Origin: Caccovivens sp964594865
GTDB lineage: Bacteria; Bacillota; Clostridia; Christensenellales; UBA1242
Assembly (NCBI GenBank): GCA_964594865.1
Contig: CAZQMZ010000001.1
Coordinates: forward strand, 1 to 64,000
DNA length: 64,000 nucleotides
Reading direction: 5' to 3'
Within the stretch, counting starts at the first letter, position 1, and each line of letters opens with the position of its first letter. Both the position numbers and the translations under genes were made by a program. Positions 1 through 7,189 of this stretch are shown here, in pieces. The notes beneath the pieces are model-generated. The model was not told the DNA's origin. It saw only the letters and a list, made by a program, of their open reading frames with translations, and searched no databases.

Positions 1-61
1 ACGGAGTGAAACGGAGTATAACCCGGAGGTCACAGGTTCAAATCGCGCAACCAAAGTAAGG

Positions 62-83
62 CCAGACGAAGAGTCTGGTTTTT
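62..83 (+). terminator. Terminator hairpin inside repeat unit (second copy at 228-249)
   Basis: CCAGAC (62-67) pairs with GTCTGG (73-78) across a GAAGA loop, followed by TTTTT. The identical hairpin recurs 166 bp later at 228-249. It directly follows each tRNA-like CCA end, as a terminator after a tRNA gene would. Confidence 0.75.
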
Positions 84-183
84 CATTTTACAGGGTTATG
101 TGCCCGGCGGGCGAAAGCGAGCCGGAAGCTCCAGCCGAGCAATAACGAAAAGTTATTGCGAACGCCACGGAGTGAAACGGAGT

Positions 184-219
184 ATAACCCGGAGGTCACA
201 GGTTCAAATCGCGCAACCA
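184..219 (+). pseudogene. tRNA-fMet 3'-half fragment (repeat copy)
   Basis: ATAACCCGGAGGTC, the T-loop GGTTCAAATC and the terminal GCAACCA match the 3' half of initiator tRNA as known in Bacillus and E. coli. About six bases between T-loop and acceptor end are missing and the 5' half is absent. The same fragment occurs at 18-53 and 350-385. The intact donor gene is not in the window and may lie upstream. Confidence 0.6.
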
Positions 220-447
220 AAGTAAGGCCAGACGAAGAGTCTGGTTTTTCATTTTACAGGGTTATGTGCCCGGCGGGCGAAAGCGAGCCGGAAGCTCCAG
301 CCGAGCAATAACGAAAAGTTATTGCGAACGCCACGGAGTGAAACGGAGTATAACCCGGAGGTCACAGGTTCAAATCGCGCAACCAAAATTAGTTATTTTT
401 TTAATTTTTGTGTTTAAAAGTCATGAAGTGGAAGATTTTGAAAAAAT

Positions 448-472
448 AAAGTGCAGATTTTTCTGCACTTTT
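448..472. terminator. Bidirectional terminator
   Basis: A perfect 9-bp stem (448-456 with 463-471) and a 6-nt loop, with A-run before and T-run after. It can end transcription leaving the repeat array on the plus strand and the membrane-protein gene on the minus strand. Confidence 0.75.
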
Positions 473-507
473 ATAAATTTTTTCTTTCATTATGTTTCCA
501 ACCGTGT

Positions 508-1254
508 TTAGAAGAAAAATGTTGCAAAAAGAAGAAGGGTTGAGAACAAATATATCAAATGATTATATCTTGAATTTTTGAATTTCATTTCAAGGCAAAT
601 GTGAACGATGTAGGAAAGTGCCCCGAGAGCGAAAAGAATGTTTTGGATGCTGAAGGAATATAAGAATGCAAGCATAACGGACGCAAAAAGAAGTCCAATA
701 GCAAAGAAATATGAAAATTGTTCACAAAATTTGAGAAGGAATTTTTTTATTGACTTAAAGGAAAAATTCTTTTTGATGATCAATGAAAGGAAGGTTAATG
801 TCAAACCTATTGCAAACGCAAGAAGAACACCAAAGACGGTTTCTTTTCCCAAATATAGTGCACAGAACGAAAGGGCGAGTGCGGACAGCGTATAGCCAAT
901 TCCTTTTGCCAAATTGCAGAAATATTTGAAAGTGACAACATTTTTGTTGTTTTCATCCAACTCCTTATCATTTTCAAAATCTTGTCCATTTGAAAAATCT
1001 TCTGTTTTGAATTTTGTTTCATAATTGTCAAACAACGTCAAGAAGAGTGGAAGGATGCTCAAAATCAGCAAAATGGAATATCCAGAAAAAGTTTCTTGGT
1101 GGGTTATGCACAACAGTCCAAGCACGATCAACAATATAAGCAAAGAAGTGTGGAGAATGAGATAGACAAACTTGTTTCTTTTGACAAAACAAATTCCAAC
1201 TGCCACCGAGATGCATGCAACAAACAAACAAATGATTGCAATCAGCAATAACAT
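508..1254 (-). CDS. Multi-pass membrane protein of unknown function
   Basis: This 248-residue protein has about seven or eight hydrophobic segments, starting directly at the N-terminus (MLLLIAIICLF). A short charged cytoplasmic-looking loop lies near residues 85-110 (KFKTEDFSNGQDFENDKELDENN), and another basic stretch follows near 165. I recognise no family motif. There is no convincing ribosome binding site. A promoter TTGGAC-18 nt-TAAAAT (1261-1290) ends 6 nt before the ATG, so the transcript is probably leaderless. It stands alone between the 5' repeat array and the glnS terminator. Length, membrane character and start are fairly secure; function is unknown. Confidence 0.75.
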   Translation of the reverse strand: MLLLIAIICLFVACISVAVGICFVKRNKFVYLILHTSLLILLIVLGLLCITHQETFSGYSILLILSILPLFLTLFDNYETKFKTEDFSNGQDFENDKELDENNKNVVTFKYFCNLAKGIGYTLSALALSFCALYLGKETVFGVLLAFAIGLTLTFLSLIIKKNFSFKSIKKFLLKFCEQFSYFFAIGLLFASVMLAFLYSFSIQNILFALGALSYIVHICLEMKFKNSRYNHLIYLFSTLLLFATFFF

Positions 1255-1260
1255 ACCTTT

Positions 1261-1290
1261 ATTTTAAACAATTTTTCACAAAATGTCCAA
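1261..1290 (-). promoter_or_regulatory. Sigma-A promoter, leaderless type
   Basis: On the minus strand, -35 TTGGAC (1285-1290), 18-nt spacer and -10 TAAAAT (1261-1266). The ATG at 1254 begins 6 nt past the -10 box, so transcription should start at or beside it. Confidence 0.6.
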
Positions 1291-1403
1291 CAAAATCACA
1301 ATGTTGTTTTTTATATATCAAAAAAAATCTCTATGACAGATTTTTTCAGCCGTGTCATATGAACAAATATTGTCATTGAAAAAAAAGCAAAACACATCAA
1401 ATA

Positions 1404-1438
1404 AAAAAATGCAAAAAAAGCAAAATTTCGCATTTTTT
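1404..1438 (-). terminator. Terminator of glnS
   Basis: AAAAAATGC (1404-1412) pairs with GCATTTTTT (1430-1438), leaving an 17-nt loop and a T-run on the minus strand just after the glnS stop. Confidence 0.6.
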
Positions 1439-1445
1439 ACATTTT

Positions 1446-3122
1446 TTAATTGTTTTTTGGCATTTTGAAACCATCTTTCAAAGTTATGGTGCGATTAAAG
1501 ACGAGTTTGTCTTTGGTGCTGTCTTCATCAAGTGCAAAATAGCCATTGCGAACAAATTGATAACGCTCATTTTTGTCAAATTCAATGTCTTCAACATAAC
1601 AGTTTTCAAGTTCGGTCAACGAATTTGGATTTAAGCGAATTCCGTCTGTTTCTGCTTCGTTGCCTTCAACCGCTTCTTCATCTTCTTCCATAATCAGGTT
1701 TTCATAAAGCCTGCAAGCCACTTTTTTTGCATGTTTTGGATTTACCCAATGGATTGTTCCTTTGACCTTTCGATTTGCGCCTTCTGTGCCACTTTTTGTG
1801 GTTGGATCATATTCAGCATAAATTGTTGTCACATTTCCATTTTCATCTTCGTCAAAGCCGGTGCATTTGATGATGTACGCACCTTTAAGTCGAACTTCAT
1901 TTCCAACAAAAAGACGATGAAATTTTGGAATTGGAGTTTTGAGAAAATCGCTTTTTTCAACATAGATTTCTTTTCCAAAAAAGTGTTTGTGAGTTTGCTT
2001 GTTGTCTTCAAGTTGTGGAAAATCTTCTGTGTAAATTTCTTCTTCGGTGTCAGGGTGGTTTGTGATGACAAGTTTCACAGGTTCAAGAACTGCCATCACA
2101 CGTCTTGCTTTTTGGTTGAGAGATTCTCGGATGAAATAGTTGAGATATCCTTGTTCCAACACAGCATTGTTCACTTTGGTCAGACCTGTGGCATAGACAA
2201 ACTTGACCAAACTTTCTGGCAAAACTCCACGTCTGCGAAGTCCAGCAATTGTGAATAGGCGAGGGTCATCGAAACCTTTCACTTTGCCTTCATTGACAAG
2301 CTTTTTGATATTCCGTTTGCCCAAAATTGTCCCTTTGAGATAGAGATTTGGATATTCAATTTGGCGCGATTTGTTTTCAATTCCGCTGTTTTCCACCACC
2401 CAATTATAAAGCGGGCGATGATCCTCGAATTCTGGTCCACAAATGGAGAAAGTCACTCCTTCCAAACAATCGTCAAGCGGATGAGAAAAGTCATAGGAAG
2501 GATAGATCTTCCACTTATCTCCAATTCGGTGATGATGAATGTATTGAATTCGATACAACACAGGGTCACGCATATTCATGTTTGGACTTGCCATATCAAT
2601 TTTCGCACGTAAACATCTGCTTCCAGCAGGAAACTTTCCTTCTTTCATTTCTTCAAAAAGGCGAAGATTTTCTTCAATTGAACGGTTGCGATATGGGCTT
2701 TCAACACCTGGTTCGGTCAAACTTCCGCGAGATTTTGAAAGTTCTTCTGGTGAAAGGTCACACACAAACGCTTTGCCTTCTTTGATAAGTTTGACAGCAA
2801 TCTCATAGTTTTGTTGAAAATATTCTGTTGCATAGTGAATTTTATTCCATTGATAGCCAAGCCATTGAACATCTCTTTGAATGGCGTCGACAAATTCTTG
2901 ACTTTCTTTGGTTGGGTTGGTGTCGTCATAGCGCAAATTGCACACTCCACCATATCTTTTTGCTGTGCCATAGTTCAGCACAATGTTTCGCACATGGCCG
3001 ATGTGAAGATACCCGCTTGGTTCAGGCGGGTGACGCGTTTGAACGTATTTTCTCACGCCATTTCTCAAATCTTTGTTGATTTCTTCTTCAATGAAGTTTA
3101 TTGGCTCTGGAAGCTCTTTCAT
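1446..3122 (-). CDS. glnS: Glutaminyl-tRNA synthetase
   Basis: Class I aminoacyl-tRNA synthetase that charges tRNA-Gln with glutamine in the cytoplasm. The 558 residues match the family length of about 555. The nucleotide-binding signature PPEPSGYLHIGH has HIGH at residues 40-43. The KMSKS-equivalent loop reads LGKRN near 268, where most GlnRS have LSKRK; the Lys-Arg pair is kept. GFDDPRL follows, and the C-terminal half holds the beta-barrel anticodon-binding domains. These features favour GlnRS over GluRS. Direct GlnRS use implies that this organism need not rely on the GatCAB amidation route for Gln-tRNA. The start is supported by CAGGAG upstream. A promoter TTGACA-17-TAAAAT lies at 3159-3187. 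Confidence 0.93.
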   Translation of the reverse strand: MKELPEPINFIEEEINKDLRNGVRKYVQTRHPPEPSGYLHIGHVRNIVLNYGTAKRYGGVCNLRYDDTNPTKESQEFVDAIQRDVQWLGYQWNKIHYATEYFQQNYEIAVKLIKEGKAFVCDLSPEELSKSRGSLTEPGVESPYRNRSIEENLRLFEEMKEGKFPAGSRCLRAKIDMASPNMNMRDPVLYRIQYIHHHRIGDKWKIYPSYDFSHPLDDCLEGVTFSICGPEFEDHRPLYNWVVENSGIENKSRQIEYPNLYLKGTILGKRNIKKLVNEGKVKGFDDPRLFTIAGLRRRGVLPESLVKFVYATGLTKVNNAVLEQGYLNYFIRESLNQKARRVMAVLEPVKLVITNHPDTEEEIYTEDFPQLEDNKQTHKHFFGKEIYVEKSDFLKTPIPKFHRLFVGNEVRLKGAYIIKCTGFDEDENGNVTTIYAEYDPTTKSGTEGANRKVKGTIHWVNPKHAKKVACRLYENLIMEEDEEAVEGNEAETDGIRLNPNSLTELENCYVEDIEFDKNERYQFVRNGYFALDEDSTKDKLVFNRTITLKDGFKMPKNN

Positions 3123-3158
3123 AAGTTTGTTTCTCCTGTTTTTGGTTGATTTGGATTA

Positions 3159-3187
3159 ATTTTAGAATAAAAATTTTTTATTGTCAA
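3159..3187 (-). promoter_or_regulatory. Sigma-A promoter of glnS
   Basis: Minus strand TTGACA (3182-3187), 17-nt spacer, TAAAAT (3159-3164), leaving a leader of about 30 nt with a CAGGAG ribosome binding site. Confidence 0.7.
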
Positions 3188-3222
3188 AAGATTTGAACGG
3201 CAATTAAACAAAATTTCTTTAA

Positions 3223-3846
3223 TTATTTCTTCATTTTGTCAATCTTGTCGCGCAATTTGTTTTTTATTCGCGAAAGGCAGTTGTCAATTGATTTTTCCGA
3301 CCTTTTCAAAATTGTTGCCATTTCGCGATAAGAATATCCTTGAAGATAGAGTTTGAGAACATTAAGTTCAAGTTTTGACAAGGTTTGGGTGATAATCTTT
3401 TTCAAATCTTCAAAGTTTTCTTTGTCGATGATTTTGTCCGCGGGTGTGTTTTCAAGAATCAAGGCGAGAGGCATGATGTCGTCCACACCGTTTGTATTCT
3501 TGGTGAAGGTCTGAAAAGATATGGCTTGCGAAAGCGTTTGATTTTTCTTTGAGTTTGCTTTCGTGATTGCCGCTTGAATTTGGTGTTTTATGCAGGTGAT
3601 GGCAAAGGTTTTGAATTTTGCCTCATTTCGAGAAATGTCATAAGCTTTCAAGGCGCGATAGAAACCAATCATTCCTTCTTGAATCAAGTCTTCGAGTTCG
3701 CCACCAACAATATAGTAACTTCGGGCAATTTTCACGACCAAATCTTTATAGCGAAAAAACAATTCTTCTTCAGCTTTTTCATTGGCTGATTGAATTTGTT
3801 TGATCAATTCTTCATCTGTAAAATTTTCGTATGTTCTCTTTTCCAA
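3223..3846 (-). CDS. sigH: RNA polymerase sigma factor, SigH type
   Basis: A 207-residue sigma-70 family protein. Region 2 is clear near residues 28-85 (core-binding EDLIQEGMIGFYRALKAYD, then FKTFAITCIKHQIQAAI). Region 4 with a helix-turn-helix is near 150-205 (YSYREMATILKRSEKSIDNCLSRIKNKL). The missing region 3 and the overall length are typical of SigH (Spo0H), which in Bacillota directs early sporulation and stationary-phase genes. The start is a TTG six or seven bases after TAGGAG; no ATG fits. In Bacillus sigH lies a little downstream of rlmB, and here the same neighbourhood is split by the XRE module at 3912-4781. The 65-bp gap on the same strand suggests it is read together with the XRE gene. 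Confidence 0.85.
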   Translation of the reverse strand: MEKRTYENFTDEELIKQIQSANEKAEEELFFRYKDLVVKIARSYYIVGGELEDLIQEGMIGFYRALKAYDISRNEAKFKTFAITCIKHQIQAAITKANSKKNQTLSQAISFQTFTKNTNGVDDIMPLALILENTPADKIIDKENFEDLKKIITQTLSKLELNVLKLYLQGYSYREMATILKRSEKSIDNCLSRIKNKLRDKIDKMKK

Positions 3847-3911
3847 ATTTTTCTCCTAAGGAAGATTTTATCAAAAATTTGAATTAAAGTAAAATAGATA
3901 TTAATATTTTT

Positions 3912-4118
3912 TTAGAAATCAAACAAATCGTTTGGAGTTATATTGAACAATTTGCACAAGTCAACGATTTGTTGATAATTTAATTCAAAGATGCCGTTTT
4001 CAAATCTACTATATTGTTGTTGGGTCATGTGAAAAATTTGAGCCACTTGTTTTTGTGTGTATCCGCTCATTTTTCTTGCCTCTTTTAAGTTTTCTCCAAC
4101 AAACTTAGAAAAGTTCAT
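3912..4118 (-). CDS. Small XRE-family repressor
   Basis: At 68 residues this is little more than one helix-turn-helix domain. It reads KEARKMSGYTQKQVAQIFHMTQQQYSRFENG, the Cro/C1 fold, and ends NITPNDLFDF. It diverges from a membrane-protein gene at 4209. The gap carries two copies of the palindrome TACATCA-N5-TGATGTA, one perfect and one with a single mismatch. One sits 9 bp before this start codon and the other inside the divergent promoter, so autorepression and repression of the neighbour are likely. It is followed on the same strand by sigH. There is no ligand or protease domain. Confidence 0.85.
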   Translation of the reverse strand: MNFSKFVGENLKEARKMSGYTQKQVAQIFHMTQQQYSRFENGIFELNYQQIVDLCKLFNITPNDLFDF

Positions 4119-4126
4119 AACTAAAA

Positions 4127-4145
4127 TATATCACAATATGATGTA
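4127..4145. promoter_or_regulatory. Operator palindrome O2 for the XRE repressor
   Basis: TATATCA-CAATA-TGATGTA, one mismatch from the perfect copy at 4158-4176. The two centres are 31 bp apart, about three helical turns. It lies just upstream of the XRE start codon, so binding should repress that gene. Confidence 0.6.
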
Positions 4146-4151
4146 AAATAC

Positions 4152-4180
4152 TTGACATACATCACTTTATGATGTATAAT
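4152..4180 (+). promoter_or_regulatory. Consensus promoter with an embedded operator (O1)
   Basis: TTGACA (4152-4157), a 17-nt spacer and TATAAT (4175-4180) form a full consensus sigma-A promoter for the gene at 4209. The spacer is almost entirely the perfect palindrome TACATCA-CTTTA-TGATGTA (4158-4176). A bound repressor would therefore block RNA polymerase directly. Confidence 0.85.
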
Positions 4181-4208
4181 ATTTACTAGATTTAAGGAGA
4201 ATATACAT

Positions 4209-4781
4209 ATGAGCAAAAAGAAAAAAATGTTGGAAACAACAGCGATTAAAGTTGATAAATATGCTGAACAGGAATATCAGAATATGCCCGAGAATGAGAT
4301 TGCGGAAAGTGTAAAAAAAATAAGATTAGAAAATACTATCGTTTTTGTTGTGAGATTAATTCTTTCTGCTCTTATTCTGATTATAAGTGTTTATTTTTTT
4401 ACGCTTGATGTTGCCACCTATTTCATATCTTTGGTTTTTGGCTGTATTTTTAGTATTGTCTGTGCTGTTTTTTCAATAAAAGTTTATTTAAAAAAATTTA
4501 GATCTAGCGATAAAGAATTAATAAAAGAAAAGATCATGAAAAGATATATTGAAGATTATATCTTTGATGGAAAAATAATAAAAAGCACTGAAATTATAGA
4601 TTCTTACACTGAATGGAGCAATAAACTGCACGGTTTTTTAAATTATAACGAAATTATTCAAACCAGAATTTGTAAGTTTTTTGTTACTTTTGATGATGAA
4701 ACAACGGGAGTATATGACATTAAAGAGAATTCAAAAGAATATGCATTTCTTATTAAGCATTTTAAATCAAAAAAGAAATAA
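4209..4781 (+). CDS. Two-TM membrane protein under XRE control
   Basis: A 190-residue protein with a lysine-rich N-terminus (MSKKKKMLE), two adjoining hydrophobic segments near residues 47-70 and 76-95, and a hydrophilic C-terminal half ending in KSKKK. I recognise no family. AAGGAG lies 8-9 bases before the ATG. It has the strongest promoter in its area and is divergent from the small XRE gene, with operators between them. The pair looks like a self-contained regulated module. It converges on rlmB with only 5 bp between stop codons. It could be a stress-responsive or toxin-like membrane protein, but nothing in the sequence decides this. Confidence 0.75.
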   Translation: MSKKKKMLETTAIKVDKYAEQEYQNMPENEIAESVKKIRLENTIVFVVRLILSALILIISVYFFTLDVATYFISLVFGCIFSIVCAVFSIKVYLKKFRSSDKELIKEKIMKRYIEDYIFDGKIIKSTEIIDSYTEWSNKLHGFLNYNEIIQTRICKFFVTFDDETTGVYDIKENSKEYAFLIKHFKSKKK

Positions 4782-4786
4782 TGTTT

Positions 4787-5512
4787 TTATAATTTATTTC
4801 TTTGTCTCAAAAATTCGTAGATGCAGATGCCGGCACTGACACTGGCGTTGAGTGAGTTGACAGAGCCATGCAACGGCAAGGTCAAGACACCGTCACAATA
4901 TGAGAGAAGTGAAGGTCTGATTCCCTTTCCTTCCGAGCCTATGACAATGCCAACAGCTCCTGTGAGATTTTGCGAGTATATGTTTTCTCCGCCAAGTTCG
5001 CAGGCATATATCCAAAGCCCATTTTCTTTGAGTGTGTCAATGGCATTTTTCAAATTGCTTACACGTGCAATTTTCATATTTGCAATCGCTCCAGCACTTG
5101 TTCGAACAACTGTTTCATTCACTTGGCAGGCATGCATTTTGGGGATGATGATTCCATCCACACCAGCACACTCGCATGTTCTTATGATTGCACCAAGGTT
5201 GTGAGGGTCTTCAATTCCGTCCAAAAGAACGACAAAAGGCGTGTGATTGCTTTCTGTTGCATTTTGAAGAATGTCTTCAACATTGCAATATTCATAGTCA
5301 ATCGTTTCGGCGATATATCCCTGATGATGTTCAGTGACAGATTTTGTGTCAAGCAACTTTTTTGGCACAAATTCCATTTTGATTTTGTTTTTTCTTGCCA
5401 GATTGATGACATCGTCTTTTCGTGAAGCATATTTTTGGTCAATCAAAATTTTATTGATTGTCACATCATTTTTGATTGCTTCAACAACTTGATTTTTTCC
5501 TTCAATTTGCAT
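4787..5512 (-). CDS. rlmB: 23S rRNA 2'-O-methyltransferase of the TrmH/RlmB family
   Basis: SPOUT-class RNA methyltransferase of 241 residues, expected to methylate the ribose of a 23S rRNA guanosine (G2251 in E. coli). An N-terminal substrate-binding domain (residues 1-75) is followed by the knotted domain with VVLLDGIEDPHNLGAIIRTCECAGVDGIII (motif 1), VIGSEGKGIRP (motif 2) and LPLHGSVNSLNASVSAGICIYE (motif 3). It is preceded by mrnC (gap 39 bp), the order found in Bacillus. The start follows AGGAG. Family assignment is firm; the exact target base is inferred from family and context. Confidence 0.9.
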   Translation of the reverse strand: MQIEGKNQVVEAIKNDVTINKILIDQKYASRKDDVINLARKNKIKMEFVPKKLLDTKSVTEHHQGYIAETIDYEYCNVEDILQNATESNHTPFVVLLDGIEDPHNLGAIIRTCECAGVDGIIIPKMHACQVNETVVRTSAGAIANMKIARVSNLKNAIDTLKENGLWIYACELGGENIYSQNLTGAVGIVIGSEGKGIRPSLLSYCDGVLTLPLHGSVNSLNASVSAGICIYEFLRQRNKL

Positions 5513-5551
5513 AAAAATCTCCTAAAAACTCGATTTTTTCAATTTTTTTTG

Positions 5552-5926
5552 TTAATTTTCCACAATTTCCATCGATTTTTTCAAAATTTCGTTTAATCTT
5601 TCAATTTTGTTGTTTAAATATAGCCAGCCAATCAACCCTTCAAATGAAGTGGCTTTTTTGTATGTTTCTTCATCAAAGTTTTTTGCACTATGCTTGTTGT
5701 GAGTGTTTCGCGTTTTTCGCACAATTTCTCTTTCTTCTTCTGTCAAGAGTGGTTGCAAATTGTCAAGAGCCTTTGCTTGTGCGCTTGCATTACAGAACTT
5801 CTTTGCAAGGTTGTTGTAGGTGTTTAATGGTTTTCGTTCGCCACTTAAAACTTCCTTACGCACATAGGTGGTGTGAATGGCATCGCCCAAAAATGCGAGA
5901 GCGAGAGGTGATAAATCGTTTGTCAT
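5552..5926 (-). CDS. mrnC: Mini-ribonuclease III
   Basis: At 124 residues this is a catalytic RNase III domain without the double-stranded-RNA-binding domain, as in Mini-III, which matures 23S rRNA. The signature LSPLALAFLGDAIHTTYVR at the N-terminus and the later SFEGLIGWLYL supply the acidic metal-binding residues. The ATG at 5926 is chosen because AAGGAG sits just before it; a GTG two codons earlier overlaps that site. It lies between ychF and rlmB in an apparent three-gene operon. Confidence 0.9.
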   Translation of the reverse strand: MTNDLSPLALAFLGDAIHTTYVRKEVLSGERKPLNTYNNLAKKFCNASAQAKALDNLQPLLTEEEREIVRKTRNTHNKHSAKNFDEETYKKATSFEGLIGWLYLNNKIERLNEILKKSMEIVEN

Positions 5927-5950
5927 TTTCACTCCTTGTTTTCAAAATTT

Positions 5951-7045
5951 CTAATTATTAAATCTAAACAGCATGACATCGCCATCCTGAACAACATATT
6001 CTTTTCCTTCCATGCGAACTTTCCCTTTTTCTTTCGCTTTCAAGAAACTGCCAGCTTCCACCAAATCGGCATACGAAACAACTTCCGCCTTGATGAAACC
6101 TTTTTCAAAATCGGAGTGAATTTTTCCTGCCGCTTGTGGAGCTTTTGTGCCTTTTTGAATTGTCCAAGCGCGGACTTCTTTTTCGCCTGCTGTGAGATAG
6201 CTTTGAAGTCCCAAAAGGTCATAACTTGCCACTACAAGTTTTTCAAGTCCGCTTGTTGTTATGCCAAGCTCTTCTTTGAACAATTCGCGTTCATCTTTTT
6301 CAAGAGCAACAAGTTCTTCTTCAATTTTGGCACAAAGCACAACAACTTTGGCATTTTCTTCACTTGCAATTTCTTTGACCGCTTTGATATAATCGTTGTC
6401 AGGGGAGGATATTTCGTCTTCGCTAATGTTTGCCACATAGATGACCGGTTTTGCGGTGAGAAGAGCAAAATTTTTGAGCAGTTTTTGTTCATCTTCAGAG
6501 AAATCGATCGTTCTTGCCTGCTTTCCAACTTCCAACACTTTTTTGATTTTGGTGAGCATTTCAATTGTCAACAAAAGGGTTTTGTCCTTGTTTTGACGCG
6601 CAATTTTTTCGTTTTTATCTAAAAACTTTGTCACTTGTTCAAGATCGGCAAGGGCAAGTTCCATTTCAATTGTTTCAATGTCGCGTTTTGGGTCGATTGA
6701 TCCACTCACATGGATGATTTTGTCATTGTTGAAACAACGAACAACGTGCACAATGGCATCGCACTCACGAATATGGCTCAAAAATTTGTTTCCAAGACCT
6801 TCGCCATGGCTTGCACCAGCCACAAGTCCAGCAATATCCACAAATTCAATGCTTGCCGGAGTGATTTTTTGTGTGTTATACATTTTTCCCAAAACTTGCA
6901 ATCTGTCGTCCGGAACATCCACAATTCCAACATTTGGTTCAATTGTGCAAAAAGGATAGTTTGCGCTTTCTGCACCTGCTTCGGTTATTGCGTTGAAAAG
7001 TGAACTTTTGCCAACATTTGGAAGTCCAACAACTCCAATTTTCAT
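5951..7045 (-). CDS. ychF: Redox-regulated ATPase YchF (Obg family)
   Basis: P-loop NTPase of 364 residues. G1 is GLPNVGKSS at residues 6-14, followed by G3 DIAGLV near 70 and a long coiled insertion near 120-200. The C-terminal TGS domain ends SYADLVEAGSFLKAKEKGKVRMEGKEYVVQDGDVMLFRFN. YchF proteins prefer ATP to GTP and bind ribosomes. It is the first gene of ychF-mrnC-rlmB; 24 bp separate it from mrnC. GGGAG precedes the start, and an extended -10 TGTGATATAAT lies about 65 bp upstream. Confidence 0.95.
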   Translation of the reverse strand: MKIGVVGLPNVGKSSLFNAITEAGAESANYPFCTIEPNVGIVDVPDDRLQVLGKMYNTQKITPASIEFVDIAGLVAGASHGEGLGNKFLSHIRECDAIVHVVRCFNNDKIIHVSGSIDPKRDIETIEMELALADLEQVTKFLDKNEKIARQNKDKTLLLTIEMLTKIKKVLEVGKQARTIDFSEDEQKLLKNFALLTAKPVIYVANISEDEISSPDNDYIKAVKEIASEENAKVVVLCAKIEEELVALEKDERELFKEELGITTSGLEKLVVASYDLLGLQSYLTAGEKEVRAWTIQKGTKAPQAAGKIHSDFEKGFIKAEVVSYADLVEAGSFLKAKEKGKVRMEGKEYVVQDGDVMLFRFNN

Positions 7046-7108
7046 ATAATTCTCCCTAAAAAAAACAATATCAATTCAAGACAATTCAATTCATCGGCTT
7101 GTTTATCA

Positions 7109-7121
7109 GACATTATATCAC
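7109..7121 (-). promoter_or_regulatory. Extended -10 promoter of ychF operon
   Basis: Minus strand TGTGATATAAT (-10 hexamer at 7112-7117). The -35 region is weak, as is common for extended -10 promoters. The leader is about 60 nt. Confidence 0.55.
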
Positions 7122-7161
7122 AAAATTGCGAGAAAAGAAAACAAAAAGATGTCAACAAGTG

Positions 7162-7189
7162 AAAAAAGAGAGATAATTCTCTCTTTTTT
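7162..7189 (-). terminator. Terminator of the large coiled-coil gene
   Basis: AAAAAAGAGAG (7162-7172) pairs perfectly with CTCTCTTTTTT (7179-7189). It overlaps the stop codon region of the gene at 7188 and faces the ychF promoter. Confidence 0.7.

Larger units (their letters stand above)
1..387. repeat. 166-bp structured tandem repeat containing initiator-tRNA 3'-half fragments
   Basis: Units start at 1, 167 and 333. The first two are full length (166 bp) and apparently identical; the third stops after 55 bp at 387, where the sequence becomes AT-rich. Each unit is far more GC-rich than its surroundings. Read from 62 it holds a terminator hairpin (62-67/73-78 plus T-run), then a helix GGGTTAT (93-99) that can close on ATAACCC (184-190). 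Inside this helix lie hairpins 104-108/121-125 and 139-146/152-159, with GAAA-like loops. The segment 184-219 resembles the 3' half of bacterial initiator tRNA: anticodon-stem 3' strand, variable loop, GGTTCAAATC T-loop and GCAACCA end. The 3' strand of the T-stem is missing, so it cannot be a working tRNA. The array may continue to the left of the window. Confidence 0.8.

Noticed and set aside
1..387. CRISPR array
   Set aside because: The repeated units are identical over their full 166 bp with no variable spacers, and there are no cas genes.
266..511. 81-codon frame starting inside the repeat array
   Set aside because: It runs through the tRNA-like fragment and the terminator hairpin; no ribosome binding site and no sensible protein.
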